Under the pieces are notes generated by a model. That model was given only the letters and a program-made list of their open reading frames with translations. It was not told where the DNA came from and ran no database searches. From Pyxicephalus adspersus (Eukaryota; Chordata; Amphibia; Anura; Pyxicephalidae), in the NCBI RefSeq assembly GCF_032062135.1, contig NC_092859.1, positions 22,534,211 to 22,598,210 on the forward strand: a stretch of DNA of 64,000 nucleotides, written 5' to 3'. Each line of letters starts with the position of its first letter. The first letter of the stretch is position 1. Shown here piece by piece: positions 37,375-49,559 of the stretch. A program made the translations under genes and the position numbers.

Positions 37375-37880
37375 TTCGCAGACCGCCCAGCAGACAATAG
37401 AAGCCAACTTGGCCTTTCCAGAGGGCCTCCCTTGTTAAGTGCGATTGTTTTGTGCTGTAGAAAATAAACGGCCTCAGGCGATGCATGCCCGAGGTCTGTC
37501 ACAGAGTATACGACGTCTAACTATCCAGAGCATTAATTATGTTATCGGAGGACAGGCAATTTAATCATGCACAAGCATACTTCAGAACAGTTAAGGTTGC
37601 GCGGACGGGGCCCAGATCATTAAAACTTTGTATTCGCTGTTTTTGTCCTCGGGGGCTGATTACGGTAAAGTTGTGTAAAGATTTTCTAGAGGATTACACC
37701 GTAAACTACACTGAACATAATCACAATTATACAAATTACATGCTGGATGGAATCCACTGTCAGTGCAATTTATTTTACGCTTCACACAGTCAGGTACACG
37801 CAGCACTTAACCGTCTGCTGATCTCCAAGGGAGAAAAAGACAAGTTAGATGAATTTGGTTCCTATTACAGGGAAATTCTA
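37375..37880. other. Candidate intronic regulatory block
   Basis: Unique ~500 bp with 'ccagagcattaattatg', CpGs at 37597-37670 and a 116-codon plus-strand frame (37539-37889). The frame has no recognisable family and no splice signals matching SOX5, so it is noted only. Confidence 0.4.
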
Positions 37881-39104
37881 ATGGTATAAACTAAAGCAAG
37901 GTGACAGGTTCACATATTAGTGATAATGTGGGAGAGGAAATAGTTAAAGGGTCAGTCAACCTAGAAGTTATATTTTAATTACAGGTGGGGCCTATAGGAC
38001 TAAATGTCTTATTGAATTTCTCCTTGCCATAATTCCTGGCTCTGTTACTGTAGAGGGTTCCAGCTTCTCCTTTTGCATTCTTCACCAAGAACATGCAGGA
38101 TTTCTGATGATCAGAGCCATAAAGGGAAATGGATGATATGCAGCCAATATCAAGAAGCAAATTGTGTCTTGCTCCGGGCTGTACGGGGTATAAAGGAAGG
38201 CTACCGTTTATGGCACTTCTCCTATCAATAAATCCTATGATACAGCCAATGCAAGGATTGCCCTATTCCAGTTACACCACCACAATGATGGACTGAGAGG
38301 TGCCATAAAACTGATAGGATGAACAGACCACGATAACTGTATACAAAAAATCCAGCCATCATTTTTTGGCCATTGCGTGATGCAATAATCACTCTATCAT
38401 AGGTTTCAACACCAGGACTTGGAGGCACCTTTTACAGGGTCAAGGAAGCAATGTGGCAGCACATATCAGGACTTAAAGTGTGCTTTTATGGTGTTGAATT
38501 TTGCTTTCAAATTCTGAGGTTACAAGTTTCCTATTTTCCAATTTTCCCACTAAAGGGGTACTGTCATGCAAATGGTGAAAAGGTCTCAGTTTTTCCTGTA
38601 TTCCTAATTTGCTTGAACGGTGAAGCGTTATCTTTGAGGATAAACTGGTTGCTTTCTTATTTAGTTACATTCTCTCTCTTTTAGAACAGAAGTGTCAGGC
38701 TGTAAGACCTTATTCTTCTATCTTCTGCCTAAGCTCAATGCTGAAAACAGATATTAATAAAACTGTGAAAAGGTGCAGTTAGGACTACATGAAAAAGTTT
38801 AGAGTCTATCCAGAGCTGGGGAAGGATAGAAACCAATTGAAGGCATATGACAGTGTCTGTGTTGGCTTGACACTGATCTAATGTTTCTGCTTAATATGGA
38901 ATAAAAGTAGGTTAATCCCAGGACCAACTACTGGGGAAGTTTGCCTGGTATAACAGGTTACGAGTGGAGATTCAGATGTTTACAATTTCCCCCAAAACTC
39001 AGCGATTTTGAGGATAAAATTAACCTACATATCAGTGACTAAAAAAAACAACCACCAACCAATTAACTCATAAACCTTAAACCAGTCAAGGCTTTTCATA
39101 GCAA

Positions 39105-39335
39105 TTTACTGTGCCCCTTGTATAGAATGCATTAAACGATCGCCCTGGCCAATGACTTTAACGGTATTGATTATTGGAAGGGGAGTAAAATGGCTGACAC
39201 TTGCTCCCTATGAGAGTAAAGTATGGTCCGTTAATGGAATTAACTGGTGGAACAGAGGAGGCCCTGCAAGCTGTAATCTCTATAGTGAGTTTATAGCAAA
39301 CAACATGCCCGATTGAAGGGTGGCCATTGCAAATT
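39105..39335. other. Candidate intronic regulatory block
   Basis: Unique block with clustered AT cores: 'cattaaacgatcgccctgg', 'gatta' elements near 39166 and 'ccgttaatggaattaactgg' at 39228. Confidence 0.4.
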
Positions 39336-39599
39336 GTGCATAGTTAAACTAGTAAATTTTAGAGGACAAATGGAAGGTTCAGATAGGGCAGGAAAGTCGG
39401 AAGATTGATATGACAGACAGTAACAAGTCCACCACCTTTACCATCCCAACAAATTATTGCTTTTCTGTCCAAAACTGCACCTTGTTTGTTCCAGGGTTCT
39501 CCATAGCTATAACCTATCTAATATGGACTGAGATGTTGGTTTAGAGATGACAAAATCATGTAAATCCTGGTGATGTGTTCATAAATGTCTTCACAGATC

Positions 39600-39735
39600 A
39601 GCCTGCAAAGTTACAATGTCTGAACACTGAAGAGATAGGACAGGGGAAATGTTGTCTCTTGCAGCAGATTGATGACATCGCAGCACTGATTTTGCTCAAA
39701 GATGGCTTTTTAGTCATAAAAGGTAGATCTGTCAT
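39600..39735 (+). repeat. Partial copy of the 32240/56290 dispersed repeat
   Basis: Shares 'gatggctttttagtcataaa' and following 'aggta' with 56650-56670, with weaker similarity upstream. Confidence 0.45.
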
Positions 39736-40289
39736 TATACATATATTGTGATCTGTCCAAGATGTATTTATACAAACTTGTCACGTTACTTAAACAGTTT
39801 CCCAGAGCACAGCCCTTCTGAATACAGAAAGAATATGTTGGTAAGGCCCAATTCTACAATCCTAAAATCGAGGGTTTCCACTGAAAGACAAAAATATGGA
39901 AATGAGAGCGGAAGACAAGATGGGAGGTGTACAGAAAAGCAAGAGCAACTCTGGGATATTTACTGTGAAAAAAAAAAAAACACAGAGAAGAAACTATATA
40001 CCAGCCGGAAGGCTTAATTGCAGAAATCAAGGCGTTTGTAGAGATGTAAATGAATACCTCGGTAAGAGTGGGACAGCGAGAGAGAAAAAACAGCAAAGGA
40101 CCCTTTTTAAAGCCCAAGTACAAACCTGAGTCTGCGTCACCCACTGACCTCTTTTTTGTTCCCCTCATTATTTGCCATTCTTTCAATTTTTTCCCCTCAC
40201 TTTTAACTTATGTTTCACGGGTTTGTATTGAGATGGGCAGGAAAAAAAAAACAGCATTTCCTCGACTTTGAAAGAGAAAGAAAAATATA

Positions 40290-40700
40290 AAAAGCCAAGC
40301 TATGAATATGGCTCTCTCATAATGAGCGAACAAAGGCTTAATGAAATTTTCACCGCAACCTGCTGTTCATTTTAATGGCCTCTCCAAGACAATGGAACAA
40401 TAGGCAGAGGAGAAGAGAGTCTTGCATTGGACAGATTTTTTCTCTTCTTCTCACTCCCTCTTATTTTTCAAAGAGTCGCGCTGCTTTTGTTTGCGCATTT
40501 TCATAAAGGCGAGATAATGCGCTAGCTCGAGATTCATTTTAATGTCTCATGGCGACCTTTGCTAATGGGGTCTCCTGAATAGACGTAATCTCAGGCTCAA
40601 ATCGGAGGCTTTACATGTCGCTTTTGTTGTCCATCTTTCTCGAACAGGAGCGACCTCGCCGCTTGCACCGTTCTCCGGTGTATATGCACACATGTTGGGG
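40290..40700. promoter_or_regulatory. Candidate enhancer with paired SOX sites
   Basis: ACAATGG at 40389-40395 is followed directly by AACAATAG at 40396-40403: two SOX-type cores in the same orientation. SoxD proteins bind as dimers and prefer paired HMG sites, so autoregulation is conceivable but unproven. The rest is unique with CpGs ('cgcgctgcttttgtttgcg', 'gcgctagctcgag') and 'tttgctaatggggtc'. Confidence 0.45.
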
Positions 40701-41067
40701 CCCAAGGTGCCTCCAAGTCACATTTAAAGGAAAAAATACTGACAATTGAATAAATAGACGTTTAATTGCTAAGAAAACATTGTTCAGATGTTTTTTTAAA
40801 GCTGGAAGGGCCTTACCTAAAAATAATTAATACATTGTCTTGCTTGTGATAACATAATAATCTCCACAATGAAATCCATCCATCTGTATCTAAACATAAA
40901 TTAATATAAATGCAACACCTCATAGATATTATTCTATTGTTTATGGTAGCCTTCAACTTGGTTGCATAGTACCTAAAAGTTCCCTCAGATGGTGCTGGGG
41001 GGTTCCTTGAGCAAAGAGCAATATCTGCCCAACCAGTGATACCAATTATCTTCTTAGCTTTCTGCAC

Positions 41068-41545
41068 TGGAAGCATTTTCCCACTGATGATCAATGTAAG
41101 GATTGTTTTTTTCTACCGACCACCAAATTAGGGAGCGTTCTTCCCATTGACTACTCATGTAAGGAGTCTTCTTCTACTGACCACCAATGTATGGGATATT
41201 CTTTTCACTGACTACTTATGTAGAGTTCGTCTTACTGACCACAAATGCAAGGAGCATTTTCCCCACTAACCACAAATAAATGGACATTCTTTTCACTGAT
41301 CATTATTGTAGGGCGCAGTCTTCCCAGTGGCTAACAACGTATGGAACATTTTTTGAACTGACAGGCAACATGCAAAGTGCATATTTCCCTTTGACCAGTA
41401 GGGTAACAGAAACTTTCTCCCACCAACCACCAATCTCAGGGAGTCTCCATTAGCCAATGACCATGCTTGTAGAGGTGGATTTCACTTACCACTGATGTAG
41501 GGGAAAACTTCAGTGACCACCAACAATAAAAACGAACATCTCAAT
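41068..41545. repeat. ~31-bp diverged minisatellite, about 14 units
   Basis: Successive units begin 'gaccaccaa', 'gactactca', 'gaccaccaa', 'gactactta', 'gaccacaaa', and contain '..atgtaaggag.attcttcccact'. Unit lengths measured at the left end are 31, 30, 31, 27, 31, 30, 31 and 31 bp; the right third is more decayed. Confidence 0.85.
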
Positions 41546-41894
41546 TGACTTCCTGTTCACACTAATGTGCCATGATTGTAGAGGTTCAGTCATTATAATA
41601 AGGGGATTCCCTCAGATCTAAAAGTTATTTCAGTGATTTATGGCATGCAATTTTGTTTTTTCAATCACTTCCCTTATCAAAGGTGACACAATGGTCAACA
41701 AGAACATTAGAGAGGTTGCATTGTGTGGCCTCCTCAGGATAGATGAGACAGCTGTAGGGCAGAAATGCATTGTGCAAAAGACAATCGGAATTTACAGCAC
41801 CCCATTGAAAAACAGGTTACAGGTAAAGAATGACTACATTATGGATTTATCCCTCGGTATTTACAGTACACTAAGACAAACAAACATCTTCATA

Positions 41895-42345
41895 TTCTGA
41901 ACAATTGTGTGTGAAAAAACAGGACAGCGGCCTCAGATCACTCTCACCCCTCCGATGTCCTATGGCAAGTCCGTCCATGCATCCCGCACACCGGCCGCGT
42001 CTGCTCCCTGTGCAAACAAAATCTTAATCCCCCATCTTCTCTGCTTTTTGTTGTGGAGGACAATGCAGCGGGCCACAAACAACGCAAAGTGCCAAACTAT
42101 TGCAACAGTGAGCTTTGTGTCATAACGAAAGTACACAAACGCATTGTAAACACTTCAATACGACCTCTAGCTCCCTACACAAAAGCTTTGAGCCTGTCAC
42201 AGGGAGGATTAAAACACAGCAATGGCAGGAATTTTCAACCCACTGCGGCCTGTCAATCGACTTCAACACAAAATTGTAAGATTTCAACCACAAGTCTATC
42301 TGCAGATCTGCACTATGATTCACTGCAAGTTAAAATTTCTCTTAT
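41895..42345. other. Candidate intronic regulatory block
   Basis: Unique block with CpGs ('ccgcacaccggccgcgtctg'), 'ttaatcccccatc' and 'ggccacaaacaacgc'. Open frames up to 99 codons show no domain. Confidence 0.35.
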
Positions 42346-42956
42346 AGCTTAATTTCAGACAGATGTAAAATACACAAATCAATGTAGCTTTGTGTTTGCT
42401 TTTTCTTCATGATTTTTTTTTTTAACATGCATAGTTCAAGTGGCCAAATGTGTACTTACAAGCAGTGTAAGTACCTGTATTTAATCTGTAATCAGCCTCT
42501 TGCAATGCCAAAGAGCTCAGGCGGGAAAAAGAAAAAGCACCAAAAAGGTACCAGTTAGATATGCTGCAGGGCTCATGTCCTAGGTAACATGCTGGTAGAA
42601 GCAGAGTGCACAGTGCCTATTGCTTCCTATTCTTTCATGTCTAGCCAAAAAAACAAGCGTTTCTGAATTGTACTAGAAAACTTAGGTCTCCTGCCCAGGA
42701 CTGTATAGACAGAAACACACATGCTTTGGAAGGTAAAATAGCTTCCATATTTGTATCTTGATTCTGTATTTAGTGTTTTGCCTGGAGTTTGGCAACAAAG
42801 GCGACCTGTCAAGATAGGAATATAGGAACTGACACTAAGGACAGAAATTGCCATTTAATTACTTAACCAACTGACATACACTAGAATGCAAAAAACTGAA
42901 CTAAGGATGCAGCAATCATCTCAATTTGCAACTGACTCTTCTTGATATACATCTAA

Positions 42957-43264
42957 GGCTACGAACACACGTGCAATAATAGTTCATGCATTGTGCAATC
43001 GTTTGTTGACTGCACGATGCAAGGACAATCGATGGACATACAGCACCGTTTTGCTCTATGGAAAGCGGAGGGGGAGAACGCACGCACGCCGCTGCGCCCC
43101 CTCCCCTTGCTTGCATTATGATTGTTTGTCATCCATCGTCTTGGGATCCTTCAGTATGGTTGATTGGACGATGGACGATGATTGCTGTACACACTGAAGA
43201 TTCTCGTTCAATATCAGCCCTGAGCCGATTATCGTACAAGAACCATTGTACGTGTGTACGTAAC
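42957..43264. mobile_element. MITE of the 'ggctacgtacacac' family, 308 bp
   Basis: Left terminus 'ggctacgaacacacgtgcaa', right terminus (reverse) 'gttacgtacacacgtacaa'. Flanks are TAA (left) and TTA (right), an imperfect target. The interior has a GC-rich centre with many TG/CA-decayed CpGs. Confidence 0.8.
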
Positions 43265-44235
43265 TTATTTTTAGTGCAATGTTTCACAAAGAAAAATGTT
43301 AACATACACACCAATTCTGAAACACCAAAGCTCCGCCCCTGAGGATTCATTTTGAAACGCCAACAAATCTCTGCCACTTAAGAGGCCCTCTACCAACACA
43401 AGTTTGAATTCTGCAGAACCCTGGACATGTACACCAATTATAGTCAGTCATGGAACAGTTGCATCTGGCCTATTTCCAGTCTATGATCTCATAAACATTT
43501 TACGATAGAAAGAAAAGCTAATAGAAAACAGAAATCAGAGCAATAAAATCTGCCAATGTTGTCTTCCTTCTGAAAATGCTATTTGCCTGGCTTTCAATAG
43601 ATCCCAATACTTTGATCTGAAAAAAATATGCAGCCAGTAAAGTTGGTGATCTACATATTTGTAATCAGAGAATGAAAAAATATTGACACAGGAGGGTCAG
43701 TATGACACACAGGCAACCAGAATTTCCTCCAGGAGAGGTTAGCCTTTATGTTTTGTTTAGGAGTACATGTGGACAATATGCTCCTACTTTATAATACAAT
43801 TGGGTAATCAAAGGTGCCACCAATCCCCGTATTATCCGGTTGATAACCAATCAAGTCTGCAGAATCAAGCCCTAAAATCAGTTATGGTTTACTGGCACAG
43901 CTAAGGTTCTCATCCAGCACTGCAGGGGGACACTCAGGACTTCTGCAGGTAATTCAGAGACATTTCCGCATGTAAATGGGTACCAGGAGGGGAACTCTGC
44001 CCCAGAACCATCACAACCTCTAGGAGTCTAGAAATATCCTCCTCCAGCGCTGGATGGGATGCTCAATTCTGGCAGATGGTAAATTATCTTCAAACATAAT
44101 ATTTTAGCTTCTTCACAATTATACTTGGTGGATGTGATAATAAGAAATACAATCCTTATACAAGATCACATTCAGTTACACAGACATGGCATATGACATA
44201 TAGGTTGGCGGCACACCCCACTCCTCCTGTCTTAC

Positions 44236-44446
44236 CTTCCGGCTCACTTTTAATCAGCTCCTCCATTTTCCTCTGTTTTAGGGTGTCCACCACGTCTGCT
44301 AAGCTACCTTTGCGCCTCTCGGGCGTTCCTAGCGCATTATTTGTCACACACTCGCCACTTTGCCTCCCACCTTCATCGGCCTTCAAGGGTGAGGTAGCAG
44401 ATATGTGAGGGGCGAATGAAGAGATGACCTTATTGCCATCAATATC
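44236..44446 (-). CDS. SOX5: SOX5 coding exon ([19 protein letters not shown] block)
   Basis: Second SOX5 exon in transcript order, 10,973 bp downstream of the previous one. The acceptor is TTTGTCTTGCAG and the first codon (Asp) starts at 44446 in phase 0. The exon has 70 codons plus one base and ends in phase 1 with donor GTAAGA. The protein reads [12 protein letters not shown], then [11 protein letters not shown], then the SoxD-specific block [19 protein letters not shown] followed by [12 protein letters not shown]. In human SOX5 this block lies just before the first coiled-coil region. The Ile-Lys-Ser-Glu near the end fits the SUMO acceptor pattern (hydrophobic-Lys-x-Glu), which is inference only. 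The frog sequence differs from human mainly in the linker between the FAPH and GTPERR segments. The 211 bp length is not a multiple of three, so skipping this exon alone would shift the frame. Confidence 0.97.
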
Positions 44447-44764
44447 CTGCAAGACAAAGCAGAGAAAAACATTAGTCGGAGACATGCAAAGGGTTCTCCT
44501 AGCTCTGCAGCATCCCTTTATGTCACTCATTGAACGCACTAAGATAAAAACAAAAGCTGTCCGCATGTGTCAGAGATTCTCATATAAGAACTTATTGCTG
44601 CCACTTAGAAATCCAAAGAAAACAAATTTAAAGGTCATCTCTGCTAAAAGCCAGTCATATCTAGAAGTACCAGATTTTTTGTATGTGTGTTCTCTTCATT
44701 CCCCCAACCACTACGTTCAATTGCCAGGAGCAAAGGAGTCATGGTATAATAAAAGTATGCAACA

Positions 44765-44975
44765 TCACCGGGACATTAGAGTGTAAGCTCCTCTGGTAAA
44801 TATAAACAAGCTTTCTGTACATCACTGCAGAAGAGGTCAAAGCTATATAAATATATAACAATAAAAAGATATGACTATGTTATAGAGTGTAAGCTTCTCT
44901 AGTACAGAGACTGATGTGACTGGCTTGGTTGTTCTCTGTACAGCACTGCAGGATATGTCAGTGCTATATAAAGGA
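44765..44975 (+). repeat. SINE-tail units (array 7)
   Basis: Two units: 'gacattagagtgtaagctcc' at 44772 and 'tagagtgtaagcttctctag' at 44884, about 113 bp apart, each with 'ctgtac' and 'gctatataaa' downstream. It begins about 320 bp from the SOX5 acceptor at 44447. Confidence 0.75.
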
Positions 44976-45849
44976 CTGTTGAACACATTAAGTGGAATTA
45001 TCAGAAAACTCCAAACACACGGCTCCCTATCAGATAACCCAAGGGCTCCTACATCTGCTGGATGAGCTAGGCGAACTGTGAGATGAATATGGTGGAAAGG
45101 TTCCAGATTCATCCACCACATATAAATGAAATGTATGATGAGGAATCAGCCAGCTGACGGTTCGCCATGTGTCCCCTCTATTGGGCTCCCGGTAAATGGC
45201 AGTGTTGTGATAGTGCTGTTTAGCCGTGTCTAATGAAAAGTGACAGCGGAAGGGGGAAGAGTAGAGAACAGCGCTGACAGCTCCCAGATTCAGGTATAAA
45301 TCACCCACTTCAGAGATCTGTGAACGAGTGACGAGTGACATGGACTCTTACACGTGGAGAGTCATTTCAGCTACTGCGCTTATAACTACAGAAAGCAAAC
45401 TGCCCCAGATATCCAGCCAGCGAGAGCCACTGCTGGAAACTTGAGAGGAATCAGAGCTTGAAAACTCCATTCACCAAGATACAAAGCTCCCCTTCAGTCT
45501 GTTGTGAAATTTTTAAATTCAGTTGACAGAGCCTGCCGAGTGCCTCTAATTCTTATTCTGGCATTCATCTTCTGCAGATGCTGCTACTGCTAGCTAAATA
45601 TTCACAGCTGCCACCTTCCCCACCTTCTTAACAGCCCTGTATCTGATCTTCTGAAAATGCAACCAGTGTGTTCCCTGGTTCAAGCCCCTCCCACTGTCTG
45701 CTACAGCCCCGCCCACACATACCTGAACTGAAAAGAAGGATGCAAAGCTGCTTTCTGAAAGTGAAGGATGAACATTTCAGATGACAGAGTCTAAAATGGC
45801 CACACAACATAACCCTCTTCAATATTAACAAAGGCATAATGCAAATCAT

Positions 45850-46210
45850 TGTGATGGGGATATTAGGGTGTCAGCTACACTGATGCAAAGACCGTTCTTT
45901 GTACAACACTGTGGAGCATGTCAAAGCTATATAAATGAACAATAATAACATTTGACTGTTGAGTGAAAGGTGAGAAATGAAAGAGTAAAGCCATCTGGTG
46001 CTCAGTATTTTCTGTACAGAATTGTAGTTAGTTATATATAAATGTTACAATAATGGGTGACTCGGTGATGACATTGGAGTGTGAGCTTCTAGGGTTCAGA
46101 GTCTCATGGTGTTCTCTGTACAGCACTCCATATGTCAAAGATATATCATGTAGAATAATAGTGTGCAATTGTGGTAGTGACATTAGAGCATAAGCTCTTC
46201 GGGAGATTTA
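45850..46210 (+). repeat. SINE-tail units (array 8)
   Basis: Three to four units with 'gatattagggtgtcagc', 'gacattggagtgtgagcttc' and 'gacattagagcataagctc', and the TAA-type linker between them. Confidence 0.7.
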
Positions 46211-46259
46211 TGTGACTTTAACTTTTGTATCAAAATGGCTATCTCCTTGAATAAATCGA

Positions 46260-46700
46260 AGCTCTACATACATCCGTTCCTGCTAAAAGAGCTGGCTAGG
46301 TTTATAAAAGCATGGCCTTGATGATTTGCTGTTGCACTTTAAGATCTGAATTTGTACGCGGGTGTTCACCTCCCATCTCCATTGCCTAATTTGTTAAATG
46401 TAAATCAGGAATTAGCAGGCAGGTATCACTCTCCTGCGGCACGCGAGCGCCATCCTCGGCATTTCACTCATTAAGCCGGGTAAGATCAAACAGAGAATGA
46501 TAATTAAAAAGCTCCCATTGAGCACTTCAACTGCTCCGACCCGCGCAGAGACAAGACGAGGCGGGGGACCGACTTATAAGAGTCACACTTCGTCTTTCCT
46601 AATTAATTTCATAGATTTCCTCCTCGCCGTTCACTACAGGATCCGCTGCGAAGCGGCAGAGCCACTTGTTTGGCCGCGGTAAAAGATCAATAAGCGTGCA
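46260..46700. other. Candidate intronic regulatory block
   Basis: Unique block: 'ccattgcctaatttgttaaa', 'caggaattagcaggcagg', 'actcattaagccggg' and CpGs ('gcggcacgcgagcgcc', 'cgctgcgaagcggcag'). Confidence 0.4.
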
Positions 46701-46859
46701 ATGACAGTTCACTGCAATCCCACACCTGAAATAACACCAGCTACAGAAGAGAGAAGCAGATTATTTTATGTATCACTTTGTAAAGAGGATTTCCCACAAT
46801 CCTTCTCCATCATGTTTTGTTCATTGATCTTTTTCCCTGAAATCTGTGCAGCTTGAAGT

Positions 46860-47165
46860 GTGCCTAACAAAAAATGTGGATAAAGGAATGAAGGGTTAAA
46901 AGGCAGACAAGCTTCTTTTTCTGCCATCTGTGTCCTGCTGGGATGACTTCCCTTCACTTCCTGTCCTGCAGACACAACAGGAAGTAAGAGACAATCTAAG
47001 AAAGGGAAGAAGATCTTTTGGTCGTCACCAGACCAGAGGTCCCCATTAAAAGATTTCCCTACTATTCCTGTTCTCATAATTCCCAACAGTCACCAAGATA
47101 ATGAAAGAACGTGAATCTCCCCAATGGGTGCAAAGACAACATAGAAAAATGACATCTATTCAAAA
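46860..47165 (+). repeat. Repeat copy with 'cacttcctgtcctgcag' core (first of a direct pair)
   Basis: Contains 'cttcctgtcctgcagacaca' and 'acaggaagtaagaga', then 'ccaatgggtgcaaagacaac'. Matches 47225-47470 in the same order and orientation, so the two are diverged direct copies. I recall similar sequence from frog genomes but cannot name the family. Confidence 0.6.
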
Positions 47166-47224
47166 CCTAAAAAATATATAAAAATTTCAAAAATGTGTTT
47201 TTCTGTAAACTTTAACATATTTTT

Positions 47225-47470
47225 CTAACCATTTTTGAGAGGCTAGGTGATGGTTTACACCCTTGTCAGGTGCTGTCCATGTCTTATTTGGGAGACTTTT
47301 CTTTCTGTTCCTGTCCTGCAAGCACAATAGGAAGTGAGAAAAAATCCTTCTAAGGTTGTTATAGGAGTTTGAGGTTTCCATCATATTTTCCTGCAGTGAC
47401 AAAGATGTAAAGAATAAATAGTTTTTACCCCAGTGGGTGACAACACAAAACCTGATAGAGATTCTAACCC
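47225..47470 (+). repeat. Repeat copy with 'ttcctgtcctgca' core (second of a direct pair)
   Basis: Contains 'ttcctgtcctgcaagcacaa', 'taggaagtgaga' and 'ccagtgggtgacaacac', parallel to the copy at 46860. Confidence 0.6.
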
Positions 47471-47871
47471 TATTCTACTTAAGGAGACCCTGTCACCAGC
47501 CGACAGGTCAGTACAATCAATTTTAACAAATATTTGAAGAGTTTTCTCTTCCATAAATGTTTTTGTATTTCCTAGCAATGCGCTTTAAATGTTACTTCTA
47601 GAGGAAAAGCTCAGTTTTCTAGCACTGCTTCTCCATCCCTGCACAGCATAGCCCTCTCCCACTTTTCTGGGTATCTCTAGGTATTGTCTGTGCTGCCCCA
47701 ACTCCTCTGCCCCTCACCTCCCTCTATAACCTTTTATGCAGCTGTGGGGGGGAAGACTTAAGGTACTTAAGTACTACAGGAAACTACAACTTGAGTGACA
47801 ACTTTGAGTCTTCTGGGGCTGCTGATATCACATATCCAAAAGCCAAGAGACTGATGCCGGGTTCTCGTATC

Positions 47872-47920
47872 TACCTGTAAAAGGTTTTACTATTTACCTG
47901 TAAAAGGTTTTACAGGTAAA
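47872..47920. repeat. Perfect 14-bp inverted repeat beside a direct repeat
   Basis: Arms ATTTACCTGTAAAA (47891-47904) and its exact complement (47907-47920) are separated by GG. A direct copy of 'tacctgtaaaggttttac' precedes it at 47872. Confidence 0.9.
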
Positions 47921-48419
47921 TAAGCTTAGGATAAAGAAATTGCACATATAATCTTAAGAAATATATTTGTTGAATCGCATAGTCTGGAAGTGTAGTCTCT
48001 GTAAAATCAAGCTATGATATCACCATCAATGTCATCTTTGTAAGAGGCAGATGGCACCTTGGCTTTGCATTGCTTTTAACTCTGTATGATTATAATACAA
48101 CAAACAATCCCATTTGGCTTTATCTTTCAGCAAGGGCAATGCTCGATTCTCAGAATCTAAAGAACAGCAGCAGGTAAGAATCTGCAGTAAATATTGCTGG
48201 CCTAGAAAGTGCTTTTTTTAGTAAAACACAGTAAAGAAGAGCATACATAGGATAAAAATGTGGAGATCTGATGTCGATCCACAAACCCTACAAATTTCTG
48301 ATGTTGTGCCAGATCCAGTGCCCCTTGCGATTGACACTTTGAAAAGTATAGAAGTCCCCTTGTAAGGACCGGGATGAGCAAAAAAAATAAAAAAAAAAGA
48401 ATCAAAAGGCAGTCAAATT

Positions 48420-49200
48420 AATCATTTATTGTATCTTGTCGACTGTCTGTTGGAATCAGTTTTATCTAAAAGGACGAGCGTCGCTGATCATTCGGCCCTA
48501 GTGAATGCCCCGAGCGCGTGTAATCACCCACATACATATTAATTAACTGGCATGGGAAAAAAGGGAGATGAAAAAAAAACAGAGGAGAAAGAGAATAGAA
48601 AGAAGGAGATAGAGAGTCTTAAATACCACGGCCGCTCTAGGCTGCAATTTCGGCAGATGAAGAGGTCAGGAGTGTTTAGCAGTGCGCTGCCACGTTAATT
48701 TAGTATGACAAGATAAAACAGTAATCTCTGCTCCAAGACGCTGTAAGCCGCCTTCTACCCAGGGACATTCTCCACTCGATCAGCGCTGTATATCATTTTA
48801 TACAACCGCCGTGACAAAGCCCCTGAGTTCTCTTATGTAAATCTCCCCGCGTCAGCCAGGCAAGCGCATGCGGTCCAACGGTAAGCTACCGGAATATTAG
48901 CATCTTACACACGCCGCCGGGACCAGTTGGCCCTCCCTGAGCGGAGGATGTTTAGTATTCGGATAATCCATTGATCTGCGCTCCGCGATCGGCTTGGAAT
49001 TCTCAATCCGCCCTCACTGACAGCGCTGAAAAATAAACGGATGTTTCCTGAGATTTGGAGCGTGGGGGGTTCTGATCATTTTCAAAGGCTTTACGGGCTG
49101 TGTTCAAAGATTACGCTTAACCTCTTCGATGCAAAGAGCGTTACGACAATGGAAGTTGAACTGTAGCCTGATCGAAGGCAGATTAACATGTTAGTCAGCC
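48420..49200. other. Candidate intronic regulatory block, ~780 bp
   Basis: The longest such block in this intron: 'catattaattaactggcatg' at 48535, CpG clusters at 48475-48520 and 48835-49000, 'gtttagtattcggataatcc' and 'aacctcttcgatgcaaagag'. Only an A-rich patch at about 48557-48605 is repeat-like. Confidence 0.45.
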
Positions 49201-49401
49201 TGGCTATAAGAAGGCAAAATTTACTAGATTTGTTTTTTTTAGTAAGGAGTGGAGAATCGCCAACAATAATTGAGAAGCTTTAGTTCATCGTAACAATGAT
49301 GGAGAAGGGATAAAACAGATTCCAGTGACAGGTTTACCCCAAACTTTTTTTTTTTGTTTGGATAGAGTAGTGACTGTACCTATCAAGGTAAACTTGTAAG
49401 G

Positions 49402-49559
49402 NNNNNNNNNNNNNNNNNNNNNNNNNNNNNNNNNNNNNNNNNNNNNNNNNNNNNNNNNNNNNNNNNNNNNNNNNNNNNNNNNNNNNNNNNNNNNNNNNNN
49501 NNNNNNNNNNNNNNNNNNNNNNNNNNNNNNNNNNNNNNNNNNNNNNNNNNNNNNNNNNN
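49402..49559. other. Assembly gap (158 N)
   Basis: Run of unknown bases. The open frame predicted through it is meaningless. Confidence 0.99.

Noticed and set aside
37539..37889. 116-codon plus-strand open frame in a unique block
   Set aside because: No recognisable domain, no homolog I know, no splice signals fitting SOX5; at this length in 64 kb chance frames are expected.
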